Part shown: in pieces, positions 1-6,606 of the stretch | How positions within the stretch are numbered: position 1 is the first letter of the stretch | Layout of the letters: each line of letters opens with the position of its first letter | From: JARKQH01 sp964631605 | Lineage (GTDB): Bacteria > Verrucomicrobiota > Verrucomicrobiia > Limisphaerales > UBA8199 | Length of the DNA stretch: 17,503 nt | Direction of reading: 5' to 3' | NCBI GenBank assembly: GCA_964631605.1 | Contig: CAZVYG010000097.1 | Coordinates: 1-17,503, forward strand | The notes under the pieces: model-generated | Database searches by the model: none | Told to the model about the DNA's origin: nothing | Seen by the model: the letters and a program-made list of their open reading frames with translations, nothing else | Translations under genes and position numbers: made by a program

Positions 1-81
1 AGCGCGCCGGGGTCTTCCTGTCGCCGAACGGTGTCGCCGGGCGGTTGACTTGGCTTCTAATGCCGATTAGTTTTTCGCTTG

Positions 82-960
82 ATGAACTTGCTGCAGGATT
101 CCTTGCTGGAGCTGATTCGCCGCACCTCCGCCGAAATTCCCGAGGACGTGCACCGGGCGATTGTGGCGGCGCTTGAACGCGAGCGCAAAGGCACGATTGC
201 CGAGAGCGCGATGAAGATCATTGACCAGAACATCGCGCTGGCGAAGAACAAGTCCCAGCCGATTTGCCAGGACACCGGGAGCATCATCTTTTACGTGGAG
301 GGGCCGGTCGGGCTGGATCAGAACGCGTTCGAGGACGCGGCAAAGGAGGCGGTGAAACTGGCCACCAAGAAGGGGTACCTGCGGCAGAATTCGGTGGATT
401 CGTTGACGGGCCGAAATGACGGGACGAATGTGGGGCCGGGGTCCCCCACGCTGCACTTTCATCAACATCGTTCGCCGGAGGTGAGGGTGCGGTTGATTCT
501 CAAGGGAGGGGGTTGCGAGAATGTGGGGGCACAATACTCACTGCCGAACGAGAGGTTGAAGGCCAACCGGGATTTGGACGGGTGCCGCAAGGCGATTCTG
601 GACGCGGTGCTGCAGGCGCAGGGGAAGGGTTGCGGTCCCGGCATCCTCGGGGTGTGTATCGGCGGCGACCGGGCAACGGGTTACGAGCATTCGAAGCAAC
701 AGTTGCTGCGGCGACTGGACGACAGCAACCCCAACCCCGAGCTGGACCGGTTGGAGAAGGACATTGTCGAGACGGCGAACAAGCTGGGGATTGGCCCGAT
801 GGGCTTTGGGGGGCGGACGACCTTGCTTGGGGCCAAGATTGGGGTGCTGAACCGGCTTCCGGCCTCGTATTTTGTGAGCGTCAGCTACATGTGCTGGGCC
901 TACCGGCGGCAGGGCGTGACGCTGGGTCGGGACGGAAGCATTGGCGGCTGGCTTTACTGA
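82..960 (+). CDS. Class I fumarate hydratase, alpha subunit
   Basis: Alpha half of a two-subunit [4Fe-4S] hydro-lyase, 292 residues, expected to interconvert fumarate and malate in the cytoplasmic TCA cycle. The three cluster-ligand cysteines of the class I family are recognisable: C62 in CQDTG, C184 in GKGCGPG and C271 in YMCWA. The length fits the usual ~280-residue alpha subunit. I chose the ATG at 82; a TTG sits immediately before it. No clear Shine-Dalgarno precedes either. The beta subunit follows after 23 bp, so the two are almost certainly co-transcribed. One oddity is C145 in GGGCEN, where relatives usually have Ser. The same family includes L-tartrate dehydratase, which sequence alone does not exclude, but fumarase is the commoner role for this gene pair. 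Confidence 0.93.
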   Translation: MNLLQDSLLELIRRTSAEIPEDVHRAIVAALERERKGTIAESAMKIIDQNIALAKNKSQPICQDTGSIIFYVEGPVGLDQNAFEDAAKEAVKLATKKGYLRQNSVDSLTGRNDGTNVGPGSPTLHFHQHRSPEVRVRLILKGGGCENVGAQYSLPNERLKANRDLDGCRKAILDAVLQAQGKGCGPGILGVCIGGDRATGYEHSKQQLLRRLDDSNPNPELDRLEKDIVETANKLGIGPMGFGGRTTLLGAKIGVLNRLPASYFVSVSYMCWAYRRQGVTLGRDGSIGGWLY

Positions 961-983
961 CGGAGTGGGAGAAAGGTTTTTTT

Positions 984-1559
984 ATGATTGAACTTCAGAC
1001 GCCTATTTCGGAGGAACAGATTCGGGCGCTCAAGGTTGGTGACGAGGTGGTGATCAGCGGCAAGCTCTTCACCGGCCGCGACGCGGTGCACAAGTATCTG
1101 CACGAGGGAGGCAAGCTGCCGTCGGGGGTCAGTTTCCAGGGCGGCGTTCTGTATCACTGCGGTCCGGTGATCATCAAGGACGAGGCGGGGAATTGGAAAT
1201 GCGTTGCGGCGGGTCCGACCACTTCGATCCGCGAGGAGCCGTATCAGTGGCAGGTGATTCGCGACTTCGGACTTCGAGGCGTGATTGGAAAAGGGGGGAT
1301 GGGCGACAAAACGCTGCAGGCCTGCAAAGAGTACGGGTGCGTTTACCTGCACGCCATCGGCGGCGCGGCCCAAGTGCTGGCCGAGTGTGTCAAGCGGGTG
1401 CCCAACGTTTATTTCATGGAGCAATTCGGGGCGCCCGAGGCCATCTGGGAGTTCGAGGTGGTCAGGTTTCCCGCCGTCGTCACCATGGACGCCCAGGGGA
1501 ACTCGCTGCACAAGGAGGTCTTTGCCGCGAGCCAGGCGGAGCTGGCGAAGTATATTTAA
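984..1559 (+). CDS. Class I fumarate hydratase, beta subunit
   Basis: Beta half of the fumarase, 191 residues, corresponding to the C-terminal domain of single-chain FumA-type enzymes and completing the active site with the alpha subunit. Family signatures are present in order: SGKLFTGRDAVHKYL near residue 30, AGPTTSIRE, GKGGMGDKT, IGGAAQVLAE and the EAIWEFEV...FPAVVTMDAQGN stretch near the C-terminus. The start ATG at 984 has a purine-rich ribosome site (GGGAGAAAGG, 967-976) at suitable distance. The same frame is open upstream to 513, but that overlaps the alpha gene and has no family similarity. The gene lies 23 bp downstream of the alpha gene on the same strand, and a perfect palindrome follows its stop. 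Confidence 0.93.
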   Translation: MIELQTPISEEQIRALKVGDEVVISGKLFTGRDAVHKYLHEGGKLPSGVSFQGGVLYHCGPVIIKDEAGNWKCVAAGPTTSIREEPYQWQVIRDFGLRGVIGKGGMGDKTLQACKEYGCVYLHAIGGAAQVLAECVKRVPNVYFMEQFGAPEAIWEFEVVRFPAVVTMDAQGNSLHKEVFAASQAELAKYI

Positions 1560-1570
1560 TTGACCAAGGT

Positions 1571-1588
1571 TTTCAATCCGGATTGAAA
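1571..1588. terminator. Perfect 18-bp palindrome between convergent genes
   Basis: TTTCAATCC followed directly by GGATTGAAA is its own reverse complement. It starts 11 nt after the fumarase beta stop and lies before the convergent CIA30 gene's stop at 1657. As RNA it would give a 7-bp stem with a CCGG loop. The position suggests a bidirectional transcription end, but there is no long T tract on either side, so a protein-binding site is also possible. Confidence 0.4.
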
Positions 1589-1656
1589 CGGCGGGTGGCG
1601 CGGGCCTGGAGCCGGGTCTGGGGTTGGGGCCCAATGACCTGAGGAACCCGAGGCTA

Positions 1657-2244
1657 TTATTGCTCCGCCTTGATCCACGCCACTTCGAGGCGAAACGGCC
1701 CCTGCTGCTTGTCGGAAATCATGAAGCCCACCGAACCAATGGCGGCCGGGTCGAGCGGGGGCCGGTTGGAGAGCACCCGGCCGCGAAAGGTTGGCACGAA
1801 TTGCTGCAGGGGCAAACGGTGCTCCTCCCAGACCCCCGCGCGCGTTGAGAAGGCGCACTGGTAAATGGGGCTGTCAAAACCCGACTCGGTCCGGAGGGTG
1901 AGTTTGTAGCGCTTTCCGTCACCGCGGACGCGAACGACAAGGGCTTTCGTTCCGCTCAACTGGTGCGCCATGGGGGCCGAGCGGACGGAGGCAAAGCCGC
2001 CGTTGTTTTCAAGCGACACCTCGCCCTGAAACACCGCGGCGCCAGGGGTCTGGGTAAAACTGCTTCGTGAGATTCCGCCCATCACATCGTCATTGACGAT
2101 CTGCCAGGACCCGGCATTTGGCGAGGACTCAAAATCGAAAACGGTTTTCATGGAGGGGGCGGAGAAAGCAACTTCTCCCAGCAGCAGGACAAAGGCGCTG
2201 ATGCGGCCGATCCTGAGGGCGTAAGCTGATGCCGCGTTTTTCAT
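1657..2244 (-). CDS. Exported CIA30-domain protein
   Basis: 195-residue protein with an N-terminal signal peptide: a basic start (MKNAASAYALRIGR), the hydrophobic run ISAFVLLLGEVAF and a likely cut near SAPS. The rest is one CIA30 (complex I intermediate-associated protein 30) beta-sandwich domain, with NDDVMGGIS near residue 55, GEVSLENNGGFASVR near 75 and a C-terminal ISDKQQGPFRLEV strand. In mitochondria CIA30 helps assemble complex I. Bacterial stand-alone exported versions have no established role, and the fold resembles carbohydrate-binding jelly rolls, so a sugar- or surface-related role is inference. I prefer the ATG at 2244 because the signal peptide starts there; a TTG at 2262 is in frame. 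There is no clear ribosome site. It lies downstream of the fasciclin gene on the same strand, with a hairpin between them. Confidence 0.85.
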   Translation of the reverse strand: MKNAASAYALRIGRISAFVLLLGEVAFSAPSMKTVFDFESSPNAGSWQIVNDDVMGGISRSSFTQTPGAAVFQGEVSLENNGGFASVRSAPMAHQLSGTKALVVRVRGDGKRYKLTLRTESGFDSPIYQCAFSTRAGVWEEHRLPLQQFVPTFRGRVLSNRPPLDPAAIGSVGFMISDKQQGPFRLEVAWIKAEQ

Positions 2245-2272
2245 GGAAGATTGCTCAGGCAACCAGGCAAGA

Positions 2273-2301
2273 AAGCCTGCCCGGGGTCGCCGGGCAGGCT
2301 T
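2273..2301 (-). terminator. Strong hairpin after the fasciclin gene
   Basis: Perfect 12-bp stem, AAGCCTGCCCGG and CCGGGCAGGCTT, with a 5-nt loop. On the minus strand the stem ends in CTT and is followed by TCTTGCC, a short U-rich tail. It starts 26 nt beyond the fasciclin stop (2327) and 29 bp before the CIA30 start, so it probably ends or attenuates the fasciclin transcript. Confidence 0.75.
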
Positions 2302-2326
2302 GGTGAAGGTTGGTTTGATTCCAGAC

Positions 2327-2836
2327 TCACGGAATCAAGACGGCTTTGATGACATGAATCACACCGTTGGACGCGGAGATGTCGGTGGCGGCGATGCCGG
2401 CGGCGGCCAATTCAGCGCGTGTGAGTTTTTTGCCGTTGAGGGTCTGATACTTCGGCGCAGCCAGTACCGAGGTGCTGATGCGGCGTCCCGGGATTACGTG
2501 ATAGAGGAGAATGTTGGTCAGAGCGTCAACCGGAAGCGCTTCGATGACGGCCAGGGCCTCCTCTTCGTTGGCAACTCCCAGAGTGGCGATGAAAGCGTCA
2601 TCGGTGGGCGCGAAAACGGTGTATTGCGTGCTGCCATTGAGGGCGTCAACCAGGCCGGCCTTGACCACAGCCGCCTGCAACACATCGAACTCGCCGTCGT
2701 CGGCCAGGACGATTTCGACAATGGTGTAAGGTCCGGGCTTGGCCGCTTGGGCAGCGGCGGGAGGGGCGGCCAGGACGGAGGAGGAGGCAAAGGCGGTCAA
2801 GAGGGCTACGGCAATGATTGATTTGATCTGTTTCAT
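2327..2836 (-). CDS. Exported fasciclin (FAS1) domain protein
   Basis: 169-residue secreted protein. Signal peptide MKQIKSIIAVALLTAFASSSVLA, then a short Ala/Pro linker and a single FAS1 domain. The FAS1 hallmarks are visible: the H1-type YTVFAPTDDAFIATLG near residue 70, the H2-type ILLYHVIPGRRIS near 115, and NGVIHVIKAVLIP at the end. FAS1 domains act in cell adhesion and matrix binding in many organisms; bacterial single-domain members are usually exported with unknown ligand. The start ATG at 2836 has GTGAGA about 7 nt upstream; a GTG at 2848 is in frame but would spoil the signal peptide start. Transcription likely begins at the promoter at 3000-3029, giving a leader of about 155 nt, and ends at the hairpin at 2273-2301. 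Confidence 0.92.
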   Translation of the reverse strand: MKQIKSIIAVALLTAFASSSVLAAPPAAAQAAKPGPYTIVEIVLADDGEFDVLQAAVVKAGLVDALNGSTQYTVFAPTDDAFIATLGVANEEEALAVIEALPVDALTNILLYHVIPGRRISTSVLAAPKYQTLNGKKLTRAELAAAGIAATDISASNGVIHVIKAVLIP

Positions 2837-3213
2837 AGTTGTTCTCACTTTCTGTTGCTAACGATTTTGGTTTTGTTGTTGTTTCGTTTTTTCGGCCAGT
2901 CACTTTTGGACCCAACCGAACACGAATGACATTCGTCCAAGTATTGTCTAAAGTCAAATCGGCGAGAACGATTTTCTAATAAAAAATATAAGTAATTGTA
3001 TTATAGGATATTGTGACGTAGTTTTTCAAGGAAGCTCAAGATTAAATTACAGATTGTTTATTATTTGTTCAGGTTTGTTCTTGTTCAGTTCCGCTGGGTC
3101 GCTGGCAAAGGCCCGCTCCGGGGTCTTCTGCCGGGTGGATTGGGGTTATTGAACAGTGCGTCCCGTTGGGGCGGGAGGCAATGGGTGGGCAACGCCGCGT
3201 GTGGGTAAGAGGC
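2837..3213. other. AT-rich non-coding spacer between crtN-like and fasciclin genes
   Basis: 377 bp without a supportable gene. The stretch 2941-3060 is about 27% GC by my count, against a strongly GC-rich background. It contains the minus-strand promoter of the fasciclin gene. At 3065-3086 there are three TTGTTC hexamers (3065, 3075, 3081). The crtN-like gene ends at 3214 with no obvious U-tailed terminator; the only small stem nearby is TCCCG/CGGGA around 3165-3181. No ORF with family features is present on either strand. Confidence 0.6.
3000..3029 (-). promoter_or_regulatory. Sigma70-type promoter for the fasciclin gene
   Basis: Read on the minus strand: -35 TTGAAA (3029-3024), an 18-bp spacer, then a perfect -10 TATAAT (3005-3000), all in AT-rich DNA. 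The predicted start of transcription is near 2993, leaving a leader of about 155 nt before the ATG at 2836. A second TTGACT lies downstream near 2955 but lacks a good -10 partner. Confidence 0.6.
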
Positions 3214-4701
3214 TCAAGCCCGGACTCCGAGGTCCTCGAGCACGAGGCGCGCGCTGATGCGGGCGGATTCGAAGATGACAGGCAGGCCGCTGCCCGGATG
3301 GGTGCCGCCTCCCACCAGATACATGCGGTCGAACTCCTCGAAGCGGTTTCGGGGGCGGAGGTGCAACATTTGGGAGAAGCTGTGGGCGAGGTTGAAGGTG
3401 GCGCCGCGATACACCTCGACCTTGGTTTCCCAGTCCGCGGGGGTCACGACCCGCTCGAAGCGGATGCGGTGTTCGATGTCGTCCAGACCCAGCCTGGCGA
3501 GTTGCCGGAGGGCGACCTGCCGATAGCGGGGTCGTTCCTTGGTCCAGTCCACGTTGGGGTGCTGGTGAGTGACCGGCACTAGAACATACAAGGCGCTGTG
3601 GCCCGGCGGCGCCATTGTCGGGTCGGTACGAACAGGGTTTTCGACATAGAACGAGGGGTCTTCGGAGAGGACATGCTGTTGTTCGATTTCCTGGAGGTTG
3701 CGCCGATAATCTTTGGCGATGTAGATGTTGTGATGCGCCAGTTGGTCGAAGCGGCCCTCGACGCCGAGATAGAGCATGAAGGTGGAGCAGGAAAAGTCCT
3801 TGGTGGCGATGGTCGCGTCACTCCAACGGCGGCGCAGGTGGTTGGGCACCAATCGGGTCATGGCGCGGGCGAAATCGGCATTCACGACGACCGCGTCGGC
3901 GCGCAGCTCCCCCTCGCGGGTTCGCACGCCGACGGCGCGGCGGCCTTCGAAGAGGATTTCTTCGACGGGAGTGTCGAGCCGAATGGTGGCGCCGAGTTGC
4001 TCGGCGACGCGGGCCATGCCGCGAGTGATGGAATTGCAGCCGCCGTTGGGATGCCAGATGCCATATTCGTACTCGAGAAATGACAGGATGGAGAAAAGGC
4101 TGGGGCATCGGAACGGCGACATGCCGAGATATTTGGACTGGAACGTGAAGGCGAGCTGCAACCGCGGGTCGGCGAAATACTCGGAGAGCTCGGTGTGCAG
4201 GGATTTCCAGGGTTTGAGGTACGGCAGCACCTTCAGCATTCGAAAATTGACCAGGCTGGTCCAGCCTGGAAAAGGCATCTGGAGGCAGGGGGCGAACTTC
4301 TCGAGTTTCACGCGATTGTAGTCCATGAACCTCCGGAATTGGGGGGCGTCCGCCGGGGCGATCTTGGCAATCTCGGCTGCCATGCGGTCCACGTTCGGGT
4401 TGGCGAGCAGTTCGCCGCCGGCGCCGAACACGAGACGGTACTGGGGATCGAGCCTGGTCATCGGGACCTCCTCGAAGAGGTCGCGGCCGACCGCTTGGAA
4501 GATTTCCTGCAGGATTTGCGGGTAGAGGAAGAACGTGGGGCCGAGGTCGAAACGGTAACCGTCGCCCTCGATGGGCGAAGTGCGCCCGCCCACCCGCGGC
4601 TGTTTTTCCAGAATGGTGACCTCCAAACCCGCCTTGGCGAGCAGCATTGCGATTCCCAAGCCGCCGGGACCGGCGCCAACAATCAAGACACGCTGTGGCA
4701 T
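3214..4701 (-). CDS. crtN: CrtN-like carotenoid desaturase (4,4'-diapophytoene/squalene-type)
   Basis: 495-residue FAD-dependent enzyme of the CrtI/CrtN family, which introduces conjugated double bonds into phytoene-like precursors at the membrane. The dinucleotide-binding motif IVGAGPGGLG is at residues 7-16, followed by LEKQPRVGGRTS and FDLGPTFFLYP. CrtN-type signatures follow: SKYLGMSPFRCPSLFSILSF, LAHHNIYIAKDYRRNLQEI, then near the C-terminus GGGTHPGSGLPVIFESARIS. These resemble staphylococcal CrtN (C30 substrate) more than plant-type enzymes as I remember them, so C30 substrate is an inference. The start is ATG 4701 with no Shine-Dalgarno. It diverges from a CrtP-like gene across a 264-bp spacer, supporting a joint pathway. 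Alternative call: generic phytoene desaturase. Confidence 0.85.
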   Translation of the reverse strand: MPQRVLIVGAGPGGLGIAMLLAKAGLEVTILEKQPRVGGRTSPIEGDGYRFDLGPTFFLYPQILQEIFQAVGRDLFEEVPMTRLDPQYRLVFGAGGELLANPNVDRMAAEIAKIAPADAPQFRRFMDYNRVKLEKFAPCLQMPFPGWTSLVNFRMLKVLPYLKPWKSLHTELSEYFADPRLQLAFTFQSKYLGMSPFRCPSLFSILSFLEYEYGIWHPNGGCNSITRGMARVAEQLGATIRLDTPVEEILFEGRRAVGVRTREGELRADAVVVNADFARAMTRLVPNHLRRRWSDATIATKDFSCSTFMLYLGVEGRFDQLAHHNIYIAKDYRRNLQEIEQQHVLSEDPSFYVENPVRTDPTMAPPGHSALYVLVPVTHQHPNVDWTKERPRYRQVALRQLARLGLDDIEHRIRFERVVTPADWETKVEVYRGATFNLAHSFSQMLHLRPRNRFEEFDRMYLVGGGTHPGSGLPVIFESARISARLVLEDLGVRA

Positions 4702-4730
4702 GGGGGATTAATAGCCGAAACGCGGCGGGC

Positions 4731-4769
4731 TGCGCAACTTAAACCCGGAGCACTTAAACCCGGTGCGCA
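4731..4769. promoter_or_regulatory. Tandem 15-bp repeat flanked by TGCGCA, candidate operator
   Basis: Between the divergent carotenoid genes, ACTTAAACCCGGAGC (4737-4751) is followed directly by ACTTAAACCCGGTGC (4752-4766), one mismatch in 15. The palindromic hexamer TGCGCA abuts the pair on the left (4731-4736) and overlaps its right end (4764-4769). It lies 30 bp upstream of the crtN-like ATG. The arrangement fits a regulator binding two adjacent sites and controlling one or both genes; no regulator gene is in the window. Confidence 0.45.
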
Positions 4770-4840
4770 GGCCGAGCCGCGGGGTGTGGGACGGCGCTCC
4801 ACTCCACGGAACCGGCGGAGCGAATGTGCGGGAAGATAGA

Positions 4841-4969
4841 ATGGTCTTGGAGAAGGCCGACGCGGCGGGTAGAGTGGCGCAAACCATGAAGCACCCTCAC
4901 ACCGATCGAGTCAGCCCGCGGCAGCGGAGGGGCGGCGCGCGTCGTGGAATTAGGAGAAGGGAAGCATGA
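4841..4969 (+). other. Possible 42-codon leader ORF overlapping crtP start
   Basis: ATG at 4841, with GGAAG 5 nt upstream, opens a frame that ends in the TGA of ATGA at 4966-4969, so its stop overlaps the crtP-like start codon. The predicted peptide is strongly basic at its end (many Arg). Translational coupling of a leader to crtP is possible, but length, composition and lack of any family make chance equally likely. The crtP gene has its own good ribosome site inside this frame. Confidence 0.15.
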
Positions 4970-6447
4970 ACAAGAAAAAAGTCATTGTGATTGGTTCGGG
5001 CCTGGGCGGGTTGTCAGCAGCCATCTCGCTGGCGCAGGCGGGCTACGCGGTCAGTGTCCACGAAAAAAACGCCCAAATCGGCGGGAAGTTGAACGTTTTG
5101 AAGGAGCGCGGCTACAGTTTCGACCTGGGCCCGTCCATTCTGACATTGCCGCACATTTTCGAGCGCTTGTTCGATCGCAGCGGCAAGCGGATGAGGGATT
5201 ACATTGCCATCCGCCCCCTGCGGCCGCATTGGCGGAATTTCTTCGAGGACGGGACGGTGGTGGACCTTTACCCGGAGCCGGAGCGGATGGCCGAGGAGGC
5301 GCGCAAGGTGGGGGAGGATCCGCGCAACGTGCAGCGTTTTCTGAAGTATTCGGCGGACCTGTACGACCTGGTGAACGCGGGGTACTTCGAGCAGGGCCTG
5401 GATACTTCCGATGATTTTGCGAAGTTTTACGGGCTCTGGAAGTTTTTCAAGTTCGATCTGTTCCGCACCATGCACGGGGGGGTGAAGCGGTTTCTCAAGA
5501 CGCGGTACCTGCGGGACGTGTTTGACTATTTCATCAAGTATGTGGGGTCGTCCGCGTATCACTCGCCGGCGTTCATGAACTGCCTGCCGACCATCCAGTT
5601 CCGGTACGACTTGTGGTACGTGGACGGCGGGCTGTATCAGATCGCCGTGGGGCTCAAGCGCCTGATGGATGAACTGGGCATCGGGGTGCGGCTCAACAGC
5701 GAGGTGACCGAGGTCCGCAAGGAAGGCGGGCGGGTGGCCGGAGTTGTCACCAAAGACGGCGGCTTCGAGGCCGCGGACATCGTGGTCTGCAACATGGAGG
5801 TGATCCCGGCGTACAAGCGGCTGCTGCGGGAGGACGCGGCCTTTTTGCGGACGCTGGAAAAATTCGAGCCCGCCTGTTCGGGCCTGGTGCTCGAGCTGGG
5901 CCTGGACTGCCAGTATCCGCAGCTTGCCCATCACAACTTCTTTTTTTCGGAACACCAGCGGGAACATTTTTACACGGTGTTTCGGAAACGCCAGTTGCCG
6001 CCCGACCCCACCATTTATCTGGTGGCGGCGTCAAAGACTGACCCGACGGTTGCGCCCGCGGGTTGCGATTGTTTGAAGGTGTTGCCGCACATACCTTACA
6101 TTGACGATGCCCACCCTCTGACCCGGGAGGATTACCTGGCTTTCAAGGAGCGGGTGGTGGACAAGCTCGAACGGATGGGGCTGAAAGACCTGCGAAAACA
6201 CGTCGTTTTCGAGCATTGCTGGACGCCCCTGGACATTCGGGAACAGTATTATTCCAACCAGGGCGCGATTTACGGCGTGGTCAGCGACCGCTTCAAGAAC
6301 CTGGCGTTCAAGGCGCCCAAGCAGAGCACCCGGTATCCCAACCTGTTCTTCGTGGGCGGATCGGTCAACCCCGGCGCCGGCATGCCGATGGTGGTCCTTT
6401 GCGGCCAGAACGTGGCCAGGAAGATCGTGGAATGGGACCGGCCCTGA
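4966..6447 (+). CDS. crtP: CrtP-like carotenoid oxygenase/desaturase (4,4'-diaponeurosporene oxygenase type)
   Basis: 493-residue FAD-dependent member of the CrtI family, most like staphylococcal CrtP (CrtNb), which oxidises the terminal methyl of 4,4'-diaponeurosporene. FAD motif VIGSGLGGLSAAISLA begins at residue 9, then IGGKLN and FDLGPSILTLPHIFERLF. CrtP-like stretches recognised from memory are DYFIKYVGSSAYHSPA near 190, NMEVIPAYK, FEPACSGLVLELG, LAHHNFFFSE, KVLPHIPYIDDA and the FAD-contacting FVGGSVNPGAGMPMV near the C-terminus. The start ATG 4966 has AGGAG (4952-4956) 9 nt upstream. Together with the divergent CrtN-like gene it suggests that C30 apocarotenoid acids or aldehydes are made. 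Precise product unproven; genes for precursor synthesis and later esterification are not in view. Confidence 0.88.
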   Translation: MNKKKVIVIGSGLGGLSAAISLAQAGYAVSVHEKNAQIGGKLNVLKERGYSFDLGPSILTLPHIFERLFDRSGKRMRDYIAIRPLRPHWRNFFEDGTVVDLYPEPERMAEEARKVGEDPRNVQRFLKYSADLYDLVNAGYFEQGLDTSDDFAKFYGLWKFFKFDLFRTMHGGVKRFLKTRYLRDVFDYFIKYVGSSAYHSPAFMNCLPTIQFRYDLWYVDGGLYQIAVGLKRLMDELGIGVRLNSEVTEVRKEGGRVAGVVTKDGGFEAADIVVCNMEVIPAYKRLLREDAAFLRTLEKFEPACSGLVLELGLDCQYPQLAHHNFFFSEHQREHFYTVFRKRQLPPDPTIYLVAASKTDPTVAPAGCDCLKVLPHIPYIDDAHPLTREDYLAFKERVVDKLERMGLKDLRKHVVFEHCWTPLDIREQYYSNQGAIYGVVSDRFKNLAFKAPKQSTRYPNLFFVGGSVNPGAGMPMVVLCGQNVARKIVEWDRP

Positions 6448-6476
6448 TTTCAGGACAGGAGCCCAGTCCAGTGGAG

Positions 6477-6514
6477 GAGACCACGACCGCCGCGGGGGGG
6501 GGGGGACGGGTCTC
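6477..6514 (+). other. Inverted repeat containing a 12-G homopolymer
   Basis: GAGACC (6477-6482) can pair with GGTCTC (6509-6514); between them is an uninterrupted run of 12 G (6494-6505), followed by ACGGG. The element lies 30 bp after the crtP-like stop and about 90 bp before the next start. It could act as a terminator for crtP (an ACAAAATTTTCC tail follows), form a G-quadruplex, or be a slippage-prone tract. Run length is also where assemblies err. Confidence 0.35.
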
Positions 6515-6582
6515 ACAAAATTTTCCTATTGCATTCCCCGGAGTACTGGCAGAAGCTTTTGGCATCGGCACGCGTTAGAGTT

Positions 6583-6606
6583 TGGTTCAACCATTGGTTC
6601 CAACCA
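6583..6606 (+). promoter_or_regulatory. Tandem palindromes overlapping a start codon
   Basis: TGGTTCAACCA (6583-6593) and TGGTTCCAACCA (6595-6606) are two near-identical palindromes in tandem, one T apart. The last base of the second is the A of the ATG at 6606. This occupies the ribosome-binding region, and no Shine-Dalgarno is seen there. It may be an operator or an RNA structure controlling translation of the exported-protein cluster. Confidence 0.4.

Noticed and set aside
45..73. Possible leaderless promoter (TTGACT, 17-bp gap, TAGTTT) before the fumarase alpha gene
   Set aside because: The -10 is poor and the start would fall on the start codon; it is attractive given the missing Shine-Dalgarno but too weak to list.
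1..81. End or start of an upstream gene at the left edge
   Set aside because: Short open stretches exist in several frames, but none is long enough or recognisable.
513..983. Upstream extension of the fumarase beta frame
   Set aside because: It overlaps the alpha gene almost entirely, and family similarity starts at ATG 984, which has a ribosome site.
1657..2244. CIA30 protein as a complex I assembly factor
   Set aside because: It is exported, stands alone and has no nuo genes nearby; only the fold is shared.
3065..3086. Three TTGTTC hexamers as a regulatory array
   Set aside because: Uneven spacing (10 and 6 bp) in AT-rich DNA; could be chance and is not positioned for an obvious promoter.
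5014..5967. 317-codon minus-strand frame opposite crtP
   Set aside because: Antisense shadow; the + strand has strong conserved family blocks throughout.
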